A DNA stretch of 64,000 nucleotides from Ensifer sp. LC163 (GTDB lineage: Bacteria; Pseudomonadota; Alphaproteobacteria; Rhizobiales; Rhizobiaceae). Below the pieces are notes generated by a model that saw nothing but the letters and a program-made list of their open reading frames with translations, ran no database searches and was not told where the DNA came from. Positions 7,851-16,972 of the stretch are shown here, piece after piece. The DNA lies in assembly GCF_001695855.1 (NCBI RefSeq), contig NZ_MBSS01000067.1, positions 1-64,000 of the forward strand, read 5' to 3'. Position 1 is the stretch's first letter; every line of letters starts with the position of its first letter. The translations under genes were made by a program, and so were the position numbers.

Positions 7851-8810
7851 TCCCGGCAAGGTGTACCGCTTGACCCGGTCGCGCCCGTCGCGTTTGGCGA
7901 GATAGAGCGCCTCGTCGGCGCGGGCATAGATGTCCTTGACGCCGTCGCCTTCCCGATACTCGGCCAGCCCGACCGAACAGGTGTAGTAGAACTCCGGAAT
8001 ACTTGCGAGCGGCCTGGCGCCGCGCACCTTGTCGAGCAGGCGGTCGAGAATGAGGTTGCCTTCGCTGATGGTGGTGTCGGGCAGGATCAGCATGAACTCT
8101 TCGCCGCCGATGCGGCCGAAGCAATCGGAGCGGCGCACGAACTCCTGCATCTGGCGGGCGAAGTCGAGCAGCACCTCGTCGCCCTGATGGTGACCGTAGC
8201 GATCGTTGATGGCCTTGAAATAGTCGATGTCGATAATGGCGACGCACCCCCACATATGCGGGTTCTGCGCGCAGTTGGCGATGAATTCGCCGAGCCGCCC
8301 CATTGTGTAGCGCCGATTGGGGACATTGGTGAGTTCGTCGACCTGCGAGGCACGCAGCGCGAAATCGCGATCCTGCCGCAGCTCGCGCTCTTCGACACGA
8401 ATGGTGGTGATGTCGACGGCGACGCAGAGCATCCACCCCTTGGCATCGACGGTTTCCGTCATCCATAGCCAGCGGCCGTCATGCAGGTCGGTCTCCATCG
8501 CGCGAAACGGGATCTTGCCGCGTCGATTGACCGTTGAGGCTATCCAGGCATTGATGTCGCTGGTCTTGAGCACGGTTCCGCGACCGGCGACATGGTTGCG
8601 CCGCATGATGTCGGCCCAGGTCGGCGTCTCGTCGGCGCCGATGAAATAGGCGGCGCGAAAAGCCTCATTGGCAAATTGCAGCCGGTCGTGCTGATCGTAG
8701 AGCGCCATCAGCACGGGCGTTTGGGCCTGCAGGCCCATCAAGGTCTTTATGTGGTCGCCGGTCACGTTCAGTCTGCAACGCCTCCAGGTTGGCAAGGAAA
8801 CAACAATCAT
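7815..8810 (-). CDS. Diguanylate cyclase with N-terminal PAS-like domain
   Basis: The 331-residue soluble protein has a PAS-like sensory region (about 20-150, 'VLMALYDQHDRLQFANEAFRAAYF'). A GGDEF domain follows with an intact active site GGEEF, and RRSD five residues before it matches the inhibitory RxxD I-site. It should make cyclic di-GMP under product inhibition. No membrane segment is seen. The start is uncertain: the most upstream ATG has no clear ribosome site, and a GTG (LNVTGDH) or the Met of MGLQAQ are alternatives. Its 3' end overlaps pabC convergently. Confidence 0.85.
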   Translation of the reverse strand: MIVVSLPTWRRCRLNVTGDHIKTLMGLQAQTPVLMALYDQHDRLQFANEAFRAAYFIGADETPTWADIMRRNHVAGRGTVLKTSDINAWIASTVNRRGKIPFRAMETDLHDGRWLWMTETVDAKGWMLCVAVDITTIRVEERELRQDRDFALRASQVDELTNVPNRRYTMGRLGEFIANCAQNPHMWGCVAIIDIDYFKAINDRYGHHQGDEVLLDFARQMQEFVRRSDCFGRIGGEEFMLILPDTTISEGNLILDRLLDKVRGARPLASIPEFYYTCSVGLAEYREGDGVKDIYARADEALYLAKRDGRDRVKRYTLPGSDPELRPDQAP

Positions 8811-8908
8811 GGCGCGAGGCGGATAGTTGTATCAAAGCTATAGCACGGAGAGCTTGTGACAAGCTTGGCGCCATGCGAAACGATAGGGAATATGGTTAAA
8901 TCGCGCGA

Positions 8909-9805
8909 ATGATCCGACCAGTCCGCATGAAGCACACACCTTACGACGGCTCCTCCAAGCCCTTCACCATCGGCCTGACGCAGCTTGATCCCGATCGCTG
9001 GATCGAGCCGGATGATCAGCTGCAGCACTATCTCGACCAGAAGGCGCAGTTGCTGGCACGGTCCCGCAGCGCCGTTTTCGTTGCCGAGGACGGGACGCAG
9101 CAGGCGCAGAATGAACTGCTGCAAATCCTGTCCGACTACCTGCCGGCTCGATATCCCGACATCTACTGTCGGCAGGATGATGCGATGATGGTCAGCGGGC
9201 GACGGGTGGCCCTGTCCGGCGACGACGCGCTTGTGGTTGCGGGCTCGCTCGTTCAGGACGACCTGGCGATCATGCAGCGCGGCGACCGCGGCTGGCGCCT
9301 TGGCGCCGCCTACATCGCCTTCCCTTCATCCTGGTCGCTTGCCGAAAAGTTCGGGCGCACGATGGAGGAGATCCACGCCCCGGTTCCCGGCTTCGAGCAC
9401 GGCACGCGCAACGCCGAACTCATCAGCCGCATGTTCGACAACCTGCCGCCCGGCCGTTTCGTCGAACGCTTCAACTGGGCCGTCAATGTCGACGGCTCCC
9501 TGCATCTGCCGAAGTCGAAATCGGAAGGGTTTTCGGCAGGTGCCGTCGAGCTGACCGAAGAGCGCACCTTCATCCGCATCGAGCGCCAGACGCTCAGAAA
9601 ATTGCCCGAGACCGGCGCGATCGTCTTCACCATCCGGATCTATTCCGATCCCTTGGCGCTGCTGCGACAGCGAGCGGATGCGGCCACGCTGGCCCTTTCC
9701 TTCGTCGAGCAGTTGCGCTCACTCGATCTGCCGCAGGCGGCCTACAAGGGCCTCGTCAGCAAGCGGGATGCCCTGATATCGGCCCTGCTTTCCATCGCCG
9801 GTTAA
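8909..9805 (+). CDS. DUF3445 family, heme-dependent oxidative N-demethylase-like
   Basis: The 298-residue protein matches the DUF3445 family over its whole length ('DPDRWIEPDDQLQHYL' near the N-terminus, 'FPSSWSLAEKFGRTMEEIHAPVPGFE' in the middle, 'RIERQTLRKLPETGAIVFTIRIY' late). Characterised relatives are heme-dependent oxygenases that demethylate methylated amines; the substrate here is unknown. An internal Met at residue 7 is an alternative start. It precedes the homospermidine synthase gene by 143 bp on the same strand, so an amine-related role is conceivable but not shown. Confidence 0.8.
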   Translation: MIRPVRMKHTPYDGSSKPFTIGLTQLDPDRWIEPDDQLQHYLDQKAQLLARSRSAVFVAEDGTQQAQNELLQILSDYLPARYPDIYCRQDDAMMVSGRRVALSGDDALVVAGSLVQDDLAIMQRGDRGWRLGAAYIAFPSSWSLAEKFGRTMEEIHAPVPGFEHGTRNAELISRMFDNLPPGRFVERFNWAVNVDGSLHLPKSKSEGFSAGAVELTEERTFIRIERQTLRKLPETGAIVFTIRIYSDPLALLRQRADAATLALSFVEQLRSLDLPQAAYKGLVSKRDALISALLSIAG

Positions 9806-9948
9806 GCAATATCGCAGATCAGCGTTGACCCGCCAGCCCTTTATTGTGACAGCAAACTATGCTCTAGGGCCTATCGCACGGCGCGAGCCTTATTTTCAGA
9901 TACTTTCAACACCGTCACAGGGAAAGTTTCCTCAGGAGAAAGACCAAA

Positions 9949-11400
9949 ATGGCAGACACCACCTACCCGGTTTACGGCGAGATCACCGGCCCGATCGTCA
10001 TGATCGGCTTCGGTTCGATCGGCCGCGGCACCTTGCCGTTGATCGAGCGCCACTTCAAATACGACAAGAACCGGTTGATCGTGGTCGAGCCGCGTGAGGA
10101 TGCTGCCGACAACGAGCTCTTCGAGCGCCATGGCGTCCGCCACGTTCGCGCCCATGTGACGAAGGACAACTACAAGGAACTGCTGAAGCCGCTCCTGACC
10201 GAGGGCGAAGGCCAGGGTTTCTGCGTCAACCTGTCGGTTGACACCGGCTCGCTCGACCTGATCAAGATGTGCCGCAAGCTCGACGTTCTCTACATCGACA
10301 CGGTCGTCGAGCCGTGGCTCGGCTTTTACTTCGATGCCGAAATGGACAACGCCGCGCGCACCAACTATGCGCTGCGCGAGACCATGCGCAAGGAAAAGGA
10401 CAAGAACCCGGGCGGCACCACTGCCGTTTCGACCTGCGGCGCAAACCCAGGCATGGTCTCCTGGTTCGTCAAGCAGGGCCTCTTGAACCTCGCCAACGAC
10501 CTCGGCGTGAAATACGACGAGCCGCATCAGGACGATCGCGACGGCTGGGCCAAGCTGATGAAGAAGGTCGGCGTCAAGGGCATCCACATCGCCGAGCGCG
10601 ATACCCAGCGCACCAAGAACCCGAAACCCTACAACACCTTCTGGAACACCTGGTCGGTGGAAGGCTTCATCTCCGAAGGCCTGCAACCGGCCGAGCTCGG
10701 CTGGGGCACCCACGAGAACTGGATGCCGAAGAACGCCAAGAAGCACAAGAAGGGCTGCAAGGCGGCAATCTATCTGGAGCAGCCGGGCGCCAACACCCGC
10801 GTGCGCACCTGGTGCCCGACGCCGGGCCCGCAATACGGCTTCCTCGTCACCCACAACGAGTCGATCTCGATCTCGGACTTCTTCACTGTTCGCGACAAGG
10901 ACGGCGAAGCGACCTATCGCCCGACCTGCCACTACGCCTACCACCCGGCTAACGACGCCGTTCTGTCGCTGCATGAGATGTTCGGCAGCGGCGGCAACGC
11001 CCAGCCGATGCATCACGTCCTCGACGAGAAGGAACTGGTCGACGGTATCGACGAGCTCGGCGTATTGCTCTATGGCCACGACAAGAACGCCTACTGGTAC
11101 GGCTCGCGCCTGTCGCTGGAAGAAACTCGCCGCATCGCCCCTTACCAGAACGCGACCGGCATGCAGGTGACCTCGGCCGTGCTCGCCGGCATGGTATGGG
11201 CGCTGGAAAATCCGAAGGCAGGCATCGTCGAAGCCGACGAGATGGACTACAAGCGCTGCCTCGAAGTGCAGTTGCCCTATCTCGGCCCGGTCGAGGGCCA
11301 CTACACCGACTGGACTCCGCTTGACGGCCGCCCGGGCCTGTTCCCGGAAGAGATCGACACCAAGGATCCCTGGCAGTTCAAGAACATCCTCGTTCGCTAA
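9949..11400 (+). CDS. hss: Homospermidine synthase
   Basis: The 483-residue NAD-dependent enzyme condenses putrescine to sym-homospermidine (EC 2.5.1.44), a major rhizobial polyamine. The dinucleotide-binding loop '[16 protein letters not shown]' lies near residue 20. Further family blocks are '[17 protein letters not shown]' and '[19 protein letters not shown]'. Length is typical of the bacterial enzyme. A strong Shine-Dalgarno (AGGAGAAAG) precedes the ATG. A clear terminator follows at 11425-11453, so it is probably monocistronic or the last gene after DUF3445. Confidence 0.96.
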   Translation: MADTTYPVYGEITGPIVMIGFGSIGRGTLPLIERHFKYDKNRLIVVEPREDAADNELFERHGVRHVRAHVTKDNYKELLKPLLTEGEGQGFCVNLSVDTGSLDLIKMCRKLDVLYIDTVVEPWLGFYFDAEMDNAARTNYALRETMRKEKDKNPGGTTAVSTCGANPGMVSWFVKQGLLNLANDLGVKYDEPHQDDRDGWAKLMKKVGVKGIHIAERDTQRTKNPKPYNTFWNTWSVEGFISEGLQPAELGWGTHENWMPKNAKKHKKGCKAAIYLEQPGANTRVRTWCPTPGPQYGFLVTHNESISISDFFTVRDKDGEATYRPTCHYAYHPANDAVLSLHEMFGSGGNAQPMHHVLDEKELVDGIDELGVLLYGHDKNAYWYGSRLSLEETRRIAPYQNATGMQVTSAVLAGMVWALENPKAGIVEADEMDYKRCLEVQLPYLGPVEGHYTDWTPLDGRPGLFPEEIDTKDPWQFKNILVR

Positions 11401-11424
11401 ACCGCTGACATTACGAAGCATCCG

Positions 11425-11453
11425 GCCCGGGGCATTTCTGCCCCGGGCTTTTT
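11425..11453 (+). terminator. Terminator of hss
   Basis: GCCCGGGGC (11425-11433) and GCCCCGGGC (11440-11448) form a perfect 9-bp stem with a 6-base loop, followed by five T residues. It lies 24 bp after the hss stop codon. Confidence 0.9.
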
Positions 11454-11569
11454 ATCGATATGGGAAAAGCCCGGCGCGCCGACCCGGCCGCTCTTGCTTT
11501 CAACTCTTGATCGCGGCATGGTTCGGCGAAACGAAACGGACGCTCGGCACAAAGCGAGGGAAATCGCCA

Positions 11570-11938
11570 ATGAAGCCATTCGCAATTCTGACCCTTCTCG
11601 CGACCGCCGCGGCCCTGGCCTCCTGCCAGTCGTCGCCACGGGAGATCGGAGGGGCACCGCCCGCTCGCCAGGCAGCGGGTGTCGAAGGCTCATGGACGGA
11701 TCCGAACGGCATCGTGTCGACCTTTGCGGGCGGAACCTTCTCGACCCGCACCACCGACAGCAACCAGTTGTTGGCTTCCGGCAACTACGTGAAGCTCAGC
11801 CCGACGCTCGTCGAGATCAACATGACCTCGCTGGTGCGCAACACCCAGTCCAAGGTCAATTGCGCGCTGGTCACGACCAACCAGCTGAATTGCACCACCG
11901 ATGCCGGCGCGCAGTTCTCGCTGGCGCGACGCGGCTGA
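11570..11938 (+). CDS. omp10: Outer-membrane lipoprotein, Omp10-like
   Basis: The 122-residue secreted protein has a lipobox ALASC, so Cys at about residue 19 is expected to be lipidated after signal peptidase II cleavage. The mature part resembles Brucella Omp10 closely in remembered blocks: '[10 protein letters not shown]', '[15 protein letters not shown]', '[11 protein letters not shown]', '[15 protein letters not shown]' and 'FSLARRG'. Two cysteines in '[15 protein letters not shown]' may form a disulfide. Its exact role is unknown; in Brucella it is a surface antigen. It has its own terminator (11961-11986). Confidence 0.88.
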   Translation: MKPFAILTLLATAAALASCQSSPREIGGAPPARQAAGVEGSWTDPNGIVSTFAGGTFSTRTTDSNQLLASGNYVKLSPTLVEINMTSLVRNTQSKVNCALVTTNQLNCTTDAGAQFSLARRG

Positions 11939-11960
11939 GACACGCGTTGGGACACAGATC

Positions 11961-11986
11961 AAAGCCCCCGCAAGGGGGCTTTTTTA
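11961..11986 (+). terminator. Terminator of the Omp10-like gene
   Basis: AAGCCCCC pairs with GGGGGCTT around a GCAA loop, followed by TTTTTT. It lies about 25 bp after the stop codon. Confidence 0.92.
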
Positions 11987-12010
11987 TTGCCTTTTCCCTG
12001 CTTAACCCTG

Positions 12011-12114
12011 CTGCATGTTTCCTTAAATCGCAGTCGATTTAGGGATAAAAACATGCAGCAATTCAAAGTGCTACAGCGACCTTTGCGCGTCTGAGAAGAC
12101 GCGCGGCGCTGTAG
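12011..12114 (+). repeat. Two-palindrome intergenic repeat, copy 2
   Basis: The first palindrome runs from CTGCATGTTTCCTTAAATCG to ...AAAACATGCAG, the second from CTACAGCGACC to ...GCGCGGCGCTGTAG. It has the same architecture and orientation as copy 1 (5935-6038) and copy 3 (35285-35388). It fills most of the 332-bp gap between the Omp10-like gene and the 5'-nucleotidase gene. The stem tips differ (TAATT versus TGTTT) but remain complementary, which suggests selection for pairing. Confidence 0.75.
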
Positions 12115-12271
12115 TTGCAGATGCGGCAACCGGAGGATGGTTTTAGCGCTTGAAGTCGCCTCGAAGTGATGAAAACATCCGCCCCGGCAAAGCCGCCCCG
12201 GCCGTGGGGACCAGATCCGTGACACGGCTCTGCAATCGGTCGGCAGACAACAGGCAAAACAGGAGAACATC

Positions 12272-14152
12272 ATGATCAGACACATGCGGACCGGCCTGAT
12301 GACCGCGTCCATCCTTGCCCTCTCCTCGGGCGCAGCCTTCGCCGATTATGAACTGAACATCCTGCACATCAACGATCTCCATTCCCGGATCGAATCGATC
12401 AACAAGTTCGATTCGAGCTGCTCGGCCGAAGAGGAAGGCAAGAACGAGTGCTTCGGCGGCGTCGCGCGCCTGAAGCCTCTGATCGACCAGAAGCGCCAGG
12501 AACTGTCGGGCAAGAACGTGCTGTTGTTGAACGCCGGCGACAATTTTCAGGGCTCCCTGTTCTTCACCACCTATAAGGGTCTGGTCGAAGCCGAATTCCT
12601 CAACCTGATGAAATTCGACGCCATGACCGTCGGCAACCATGAATTCGACGAGAGCGAGGACGGCCTTGCCGGCTTCCTCGACAAGATCGAATTCCCGGTG
12701 GTGACCGCCAACGTTCTGCCGAGCCACAAGTCGAAGATCGGTGACCGGATCAAGCCGTCGATCGTTCTCGACGTCGGCGGCCAGAAGGTCGGCATCGTCG
12801 GCGCCGTCGCCAACGACACGCCCGAGCTCTCCTCCCCCGGCCCCGACATCCTGATCGGCGACGACGTCGCCACTACGACAGCCGCTGTCGAAGAGCTGAA
12901 GAAGCAGGGCGTCGACAAGATCATTGCGCTCACCCATGTCGGCTACCCCCGTGACCTTGCCGCGATCGCCAAGATCCCCGATGTCGACGTCGTCGTCGGC
13001 GGCCACTCGCACAGCCTGCTGTCGAATACCGACGAAAAGGCCGAAGGCCCCTACCCGACGATGGTCGACAACCCCGGCGGCTACAAGGTTCCCGTGGTTC
13101 AGGCCGGTTCCTACACCAAATATCTCGGCGACCTCGTCGTCACCTTCGACGACAAGGGCGTGGTGAAAGCTGCCAAGGGCGATCCGATCCTGGTCGATTC
13201 CTCCATCAAGCCGGACCAGTCGGTGCTCACCCGCGTGGCCGAACTCGGCAAGCCGATCGAGGAACTGCGCTCCAAGATCATCGGCAGGACCGAAGCGCCG
13301 ATCGACGGTTCGCGCGACAATTGCCGCGCCAAGGAATGCGAAATGGGCAGCCTCGTCGCCGACGCCATGCTCGACCGCGTCAAGGGCCAGGGCGTGACGA
13401 TCGCCATCACCAATGGCGGCGGCCTGCGCGCCTCGATCGACGCCGGCGACGTCTCGATGGGCGAAGCGATCACCGTGCTGCCGTTCCAGAACACGGTCGC
13501 GACCTTCCAGATCAAGGGTGACGGCATCCGTGAAGCGCTGGAAAACGGCCTCAGCAAGCTCGAAGAGGCAGGTGGCCGCTTCCCGCAGGTTGCCGGGCTC
13601 AAATATTCCTTCGACCGTTCGAAGCCGGTCGGCAGCCGCGTCGTCTCGGTCGAGGTGAAGGAAGGCGCGGCCTATGGTCCGCTTGATCCGGCAAAGACCT
13701 ACTCGCTGGTCACCAACAACTACATGCGCAATGGCGGCGACGGCTACGACGTGTTCAAGGCCAAGGGCGAAAATGCCTATGACTACGGTCCGGGTCTGGA
13801 AACCGTTCTGGCGGACTACCTTGCGGCACATCAGCCGTTCAAACCTTACACCGATGGCCGCATCACCGAAGTTGCTGCAGCCGCCGGCGCGACGACCGAC
13901 ACACTGGCAACAGAAACCAAGCCAGCCGCAGCGACCGACGCAACAGCAACGCAGCCGGCTACCGGCGCTGCCGCCGCCACGCCGGCTTCCGGTCCGCAGA
14001 AGCATGTGATCGCCAAGGGCGACACGCTTTGGGATCTCGCCAAGTCGTTCTACGGCGACGGTGCGCTGTGGGCAAAGATCTCCGAGGCCAACGGCAAACC
14101 GGCACCGCGCCACCTGCATGTCGGCACCGAACTGGAGATTCCGGCAAAGTAA
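12272..14152 (+). CDS. Periplasmic 5'-nucleotidase / metallophosphatase (UshA type) with C-terminal LysM
   Basis: The 626-residue protein has a signal peptide cleaved near AFA|DYE (residue 24). A calcineurin-like metallophosphatase domain carries 'HINDLHSR', 'GNHEFDE' and 'GGHSHS'. The 5'-nucleotidase C-terminal domain follows ('NGGGLRASIDAGDVSMGEA', 'NNYMRNGGDGYDVF'). An Ala/Thr linker (about 530-575) leads to a LysM domain ('VIAKGDTLWDLAKSFYGDG') in the last 50 residues. It should dephosphorylate nucleotides outside the inner membrane, held to peptidoglycan by LysM. AGGAG lies 7 bases before the ATG. A terminator follows at 14175-14207. Confidence 0.92.
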   Translation: MIRHMRTGLMTASILALSSGAAFADYELNILHINDLHSRIESINKFDSSCSAEEEGKNECFGGVARLKPLIDQKRQELSGKNVLLLNAGDNFQGSLFFTTYKGLVEAEFLNLMKFDAMTVGNHEFDESEDGLAGFLDKIEFPVVTANVLPSHKSKIGDRIKPSIVLDVGGQKVGIVGAVANDTPELSSPGPDILIGDDVATTTAAVEELKKQGVDKIIALTHVGYPRDLAAIAKIPDVDVVVGGHSHSLLSNTDEKAEGPYPTMVDNPGGYKVPVVQAGSYTKYLGDLVVTFDDKGVVKAAKGDPILVDSSIKPDQSVLTRVAELGKPIEELRSKIIGRTEAPIDGSRDNCRAKECEMGSLVADAMLDRVKGQGVTIAITNGGGLRASIDAGDVSMGEAITVLPFQNTVATFQIKGDGIREALENGLSKLEEAGGRFPQVAGLKYSFDRSKPVGSRVVSVEVKEGAAYGPLDPAKTYSLVTNNYMRNGGDGYDVFKAKGENAYDYGPGLETVLADYLAAHQPFKPYTDGRITEVAAAAGATTDTLATETKPAAATDATATQPATGAAAATPASGPQKHVIAKGDTLWDLAKSFYGDGALWAKISEANGKPAPRHLHVGTELEIPAK

Positions 14153-14174
14153 GACAATTTGCCTCCCCTTCGAA

Positions 14175-14207
14175 AGCCGGCGCGGGCTTCCCTGCGCCGG
14201 CTTTTCT
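14175..14207 (+). terminator. Terminator of the 5'-nucleotidase gene
   Basis: AGCCGGCGC (14175-14183) pairs with GCGCCGGCT (14194-14202), followed by TTTCTTCTT. It separates the nucleotidase gene from hemH. Confidence 0.85.
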
Positions 14208-14266
14208 TCTTAGAAGGACGTGAAGCAAATGCGTGTCCCGACGGATACGAGACCATGAGGATCGAG

Positions 14267-15304
14267 ATGACCAACGCGCCCGCTGCGATCACCCCCAGCG
14301 ATCACCCGACCGTTAAATCCGGAAAGGTCGGCGTTCTGCTCGTCAATCTCGGCACGCCCGATGGTACCGACTACACCTCGATGCGCCGCTATCTCAAGGA
14401 GTTCCTGAGCGATCGCCGCGTCATCGAATGGTCGCGGCTGTTCTGGTATCCGATCCTCTACGGCATCGTGCTCAACACCCGCCCCGGCAAGGTCGGCAAG
14501 GCCTACGAGATGATCTGGAACAAGGATCTGAACGAGAGCTACCTGCGCACCTACACCCGCAACCAGGCAACCTTGATGGCGGAAGCCTTCGCCGATCAGC
14601 CGCACATCGTCGTCGATTGGGGCATGCGCTACGGCCAGCCTTCGATCGCCTCGCGCATGGAGGCGCTGCAGAAGGCCGGGTGCGAGCGCATCCTGGTGTT
14701 CCCGCTCTATCCGCAATACGCCGCAGCTACCACCGCCACCGTCAACGACAAGGCGTTCGAAGCCCTGCTCAAGATGCGCTGGCAGCCGGCGTTGCGCACC
14801 GTGCCGCCCTATCATGACGATCCGGTCTATATCGACGCGCTGGCAACCTCGATCACGCGGCATCTGGCGACGCTCGACTGGGAGCCGGAAGTGGTGCTGA
14901 CCTCCTTCCACGGCATCCCGAAGAGCTACTTCGAAAAGGGCGACCCCTATTATTGCCAGTGCCAGAAGACCGCCCGCCTGCTGCGCGAAAAGCTCGGCTG
15001 GTCCAAGGACAAACTGCAGGTGACCTTCCAGTCCCGCTTCGGACCGGAAGAGTGGCTGCAGCCTTATACCGACAAGACGGTAGAGAAGCTGGCGCGGGAC
15101 GGTGTCAAGCGCATCGCCGTCATCAACCCCGGCTTCGTTTCCGACTGTCTGGAAACGCTCGAAGAAATCGCCGAGCAGGCGGCCGAAAGCTTCCATCACA
15201 ATGGCGGCGAGAAGTTTTCCCACATCCCCTGCCTCAACGACAGTGCCGAGGGCATGACCGTTCTCGATCATGTCGTGCGGCGGGAGCTAAGCGGCTGGCT
15301 TTGA
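14267..15304 (+). CDS. hemH: Ferrochelatase
   Basis: The 345-residue enzyme inserts Fe2+ into protoporphyrin IX, the last step of protoheme synthesis. Family blocks are 'VGVLLVNLGTPDGTDY' at the N-terminus, 'FPLYPQYAAATTATV', the catalytic-His region 'LTSFHGIPKSYFEKGDPY' and 'NPGFVSDCLETLEEI' with the conserved acidic cluster. I chose the ATG at 14267 because GAGG sits at good spacing before it; Met four codons upstream is possible. It stands alone, after a terminator. Confidence 0.95.
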   Translation: MTNAPAAITPSDHPTVKSGKVGVLLVNLGTPDGTDYTSMRRYLKEFLSDRRVIEWSRLFWYPILYGIVLNTRPGKVGKAYEMIWNKDLNESYLRTYTRNQATLMAEAFADQPHIVVDWGMRYGQPSIASRMEALQKAGCERILVFPLYPQYAAATTATVNDKAFEALLKMRWQPALRTVPPYHDDPVYIDALATSITRHLATLDWEPEVVLTSFHGIPKSYFEKGDPYYCQCQKTARLLREKLGWSKDKLQVTFQSRFGPEEWLQPYTDKTVEKLARDGVKRIAVINPGFVSDCLETLEEIAEQAAESFHHNGGEKFSHIPCLNDSAEGMTVLDHVVRRELSGWL

Positions 15305-15390
15305 AGCCGAAATCTGCGGCAACCGCTTGAAATAGACTGGCCAATCCCCACGTCTGGGTTAGAGTGTCACCTCAAACTGGGGTTGTGAAC

Positions 15391-16404
15391 ATGGGGGACT
15401 TGTCTTTGGGCGGCATGGATATTGCGGTCATCGCATTTGTGGTTCTTGTCGTTCTGGTCCTCTTTGCCGGAATCAAGACTGTGCCGCAGGGCTATCGCTA
15501 TACGGTGGAGCGCTTCGGCCGCTACACCAAGACGATGGAACCGGGTCTCAACATCATCATTCCGTTCATCGATCGCATCGGCGCCAAGATGAACGTGATG
15601 GAGCAGGTCCTCGACGTTCCGACCCAGGAAGTCATCACCAAGGACAACGCCAGCGTGTCGGCCGACGCTGTCGCCTTCTATCAGGTGCTGAACGCGGCGC
15701 AGGCCGCCTATCAGGTCTCGAATCTCGAAAACGCCATTCTCAATCTGACGATGACCAACATCCGCTCGGTCATGGGGTCCATGGATCTCGACGAGCTGCT
15801 GTCGAACCGCGACACGATCAACGACAAGCTGCTGCGCGTCGTCGATGAAGCCGCCAACCCCTGGGGCATCAAGATCACCCGCGTCGAACTCAAGGACATC
15901 GCGCCGCCGAAGGACCTCGTCGACGCCATGGCGCGGCAGATGAAGGCCGAGCGTGAAAAGCGCGCCCAGGTGCTGGAAGCGGAAGGGTCGAGAAACGCCC
16001 AGATCCTGCGCGCCGAAGGCGCCAAGCAGTCGGCGATCCTGCAGGCCGAGGGCCAGCGCGAGGCCGCCTTCCGCGACGCCGAGGCGCGCGAACGCCTGGC
16101 CGAGGCCGAAGCCAAGGCAACGCAGATGGTGTCGGCAGCGATCGCCGCCGGCGATGTTCAGGCGATCAACTACTTCGTCGCCCAGAAATACACCGAAGCG
16201 CTGGCCTCGATCGGCACCGCCAACAACCAGAAGATCATCCTGATGCCGATGGAAGCGTCCGCGCTGATCGGCTCGCTCGGCGGCATCGGCGCGATTGCCA
16301 AGGAAGTGTTCGGCGACAACCAGGCGCCCGCCCCCCGGCAGCGCCAATCGACGACGCCACGCACCGGCCCGGCCTCCGGTCCGTTCGAACCGCAGGGACA
16401 ATAG
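15391..16404 (+). CDS. qmcA: SPFH/Band 7 membrane protein (QmcA/stomatin type)
   Basis: The 337-residue protein has one N-terminal membrane helix (about 8-28) and a Band 7 domain ('[16 protein letters not shown]', '[18 protein letters not shown]'). A long charged alpha-helical stretch, '[17 protein letters not shown]' and onward, is typical of flotillin-like oligomers. Relatives form membrane rings linked to FtsH and membrane quality control. It is followed 3 bp later by an NfeD-family gene, the classic partner. The start could instead be the Met of MDIAVIAF nine residues in. Confidence 0.9.
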   Translation: MGDLSLGGMDIAVIAFVVLVVLVLFAGIKTVPQGYRYTVERFGRYTKTMEPGLNIIIPFIDRIGAKMNVMEQVLDVPTQEVITKDNASVSADAVAFYQVLNAAQAAYQVSNLENAILNLTMTNIRSVMGSMDLDELLSNRDTINDKLLRVVDEAANPWGIKITRVELKDIAPPKDLVDAMARQMKAEREKRAQVLEAEGSRNAQILRAEGAKQSAILQAEGQREAAFRDAEARERLAEAEAKATQMVSAAIAAGDVQAINYFVAQKYTEALASIGTANNQKIILMPMEASALIGSLGGIGAIAKEVFGDNQAPAPRQRQSTTPRTGPASGPFEPQGQ

Positions 16405-16407
16405 GCG

Positions 16408-16884
16408 ATGGTCCAGCGCATCATCCTTGAACTCGGCCCCTGGAGCTGGTGGGTTCTCGGTCTTGCACTATTGGCCGCCGAAGTCGTGGCACCCGGCGTC
16501 TTCCTCGTCTGGATCGCCATTGCCGCGCTCATCACCGGTGTTCTGTCGCTGCTGCTGTGGGACGCCGTCGTCTGGGGCTGGCAGGTTCAGCTCATCGTCT
16601 TCGCATTGCTCTCCATCATCGCCGTCCTCGTCGGGCGGCGCTTCATCTCCTCATCGTCCGGGGAGACGGACGAACCGCTGCTCAACCAACGGGCCCAGAG
16701 CCTCGTCGGCCGGACGGCCGTGCTTGAGAAGCCGATCGCCGAGGGCCACGGCCGCGTGCGTCTGGACGACACGATCTGGATCGTCGAGGGCCCCGATCTG
16801 CCCGCCGGCACACGTGTGCGCATCGTTGCCAGCCACGGACGCCATTTGACGGTCGAGAGCGCCTTGCCATCTCCCCATCGTTAA
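16408..16884 (+). CDS. NfeD family membrane protein
   Basis: The 158-residue protein has three predicted membrane helices in its first 75 residues and a C-terminal OB-fold soluble domain ('SLVGRTAVLEKPIAEGHGRVRLDDTIW', 'PAGTRVRIVA'). This is the short NfeD/YbbJ type that accompanies SPFH proteins. The gene starts 3 bp after the qmcA-like stop, so the two are co-transcribed and their products likely act as a complex in the inner membrane. Confidence 0.9.
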   Translation: MVQRIILELGPWSWWVLGLALLAAEVVAPGVFLVWIAIAALITGVLSLLLWDAVVWGWQVQLIVFALLSIIAVLVGRRFISSSSGETDEPLLNQRAQSLVGRTAVLEKPIAEGHGRVRLDDTIWIVEGPDLPAGTRVRIVASHGRHLTVESALPSPHR

Positions 16885-16972
16885 TGCGTTTTTCCCGTTT
16901 GGAAACGATTGGTTAACCACGCGGCTTTACGATTGCGAAAGGATTGCAATCAGGCTCGCGGACAAACGGCAG

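Noticed and set aside
12143..14119. 658-residue minus-strand frame over the 5'-nucleotidase
   Set aside because: Shadow of a confidently identified gene with signal peptide, catalytic motifs and LysM. The minus frame has no ribosome site or domain.
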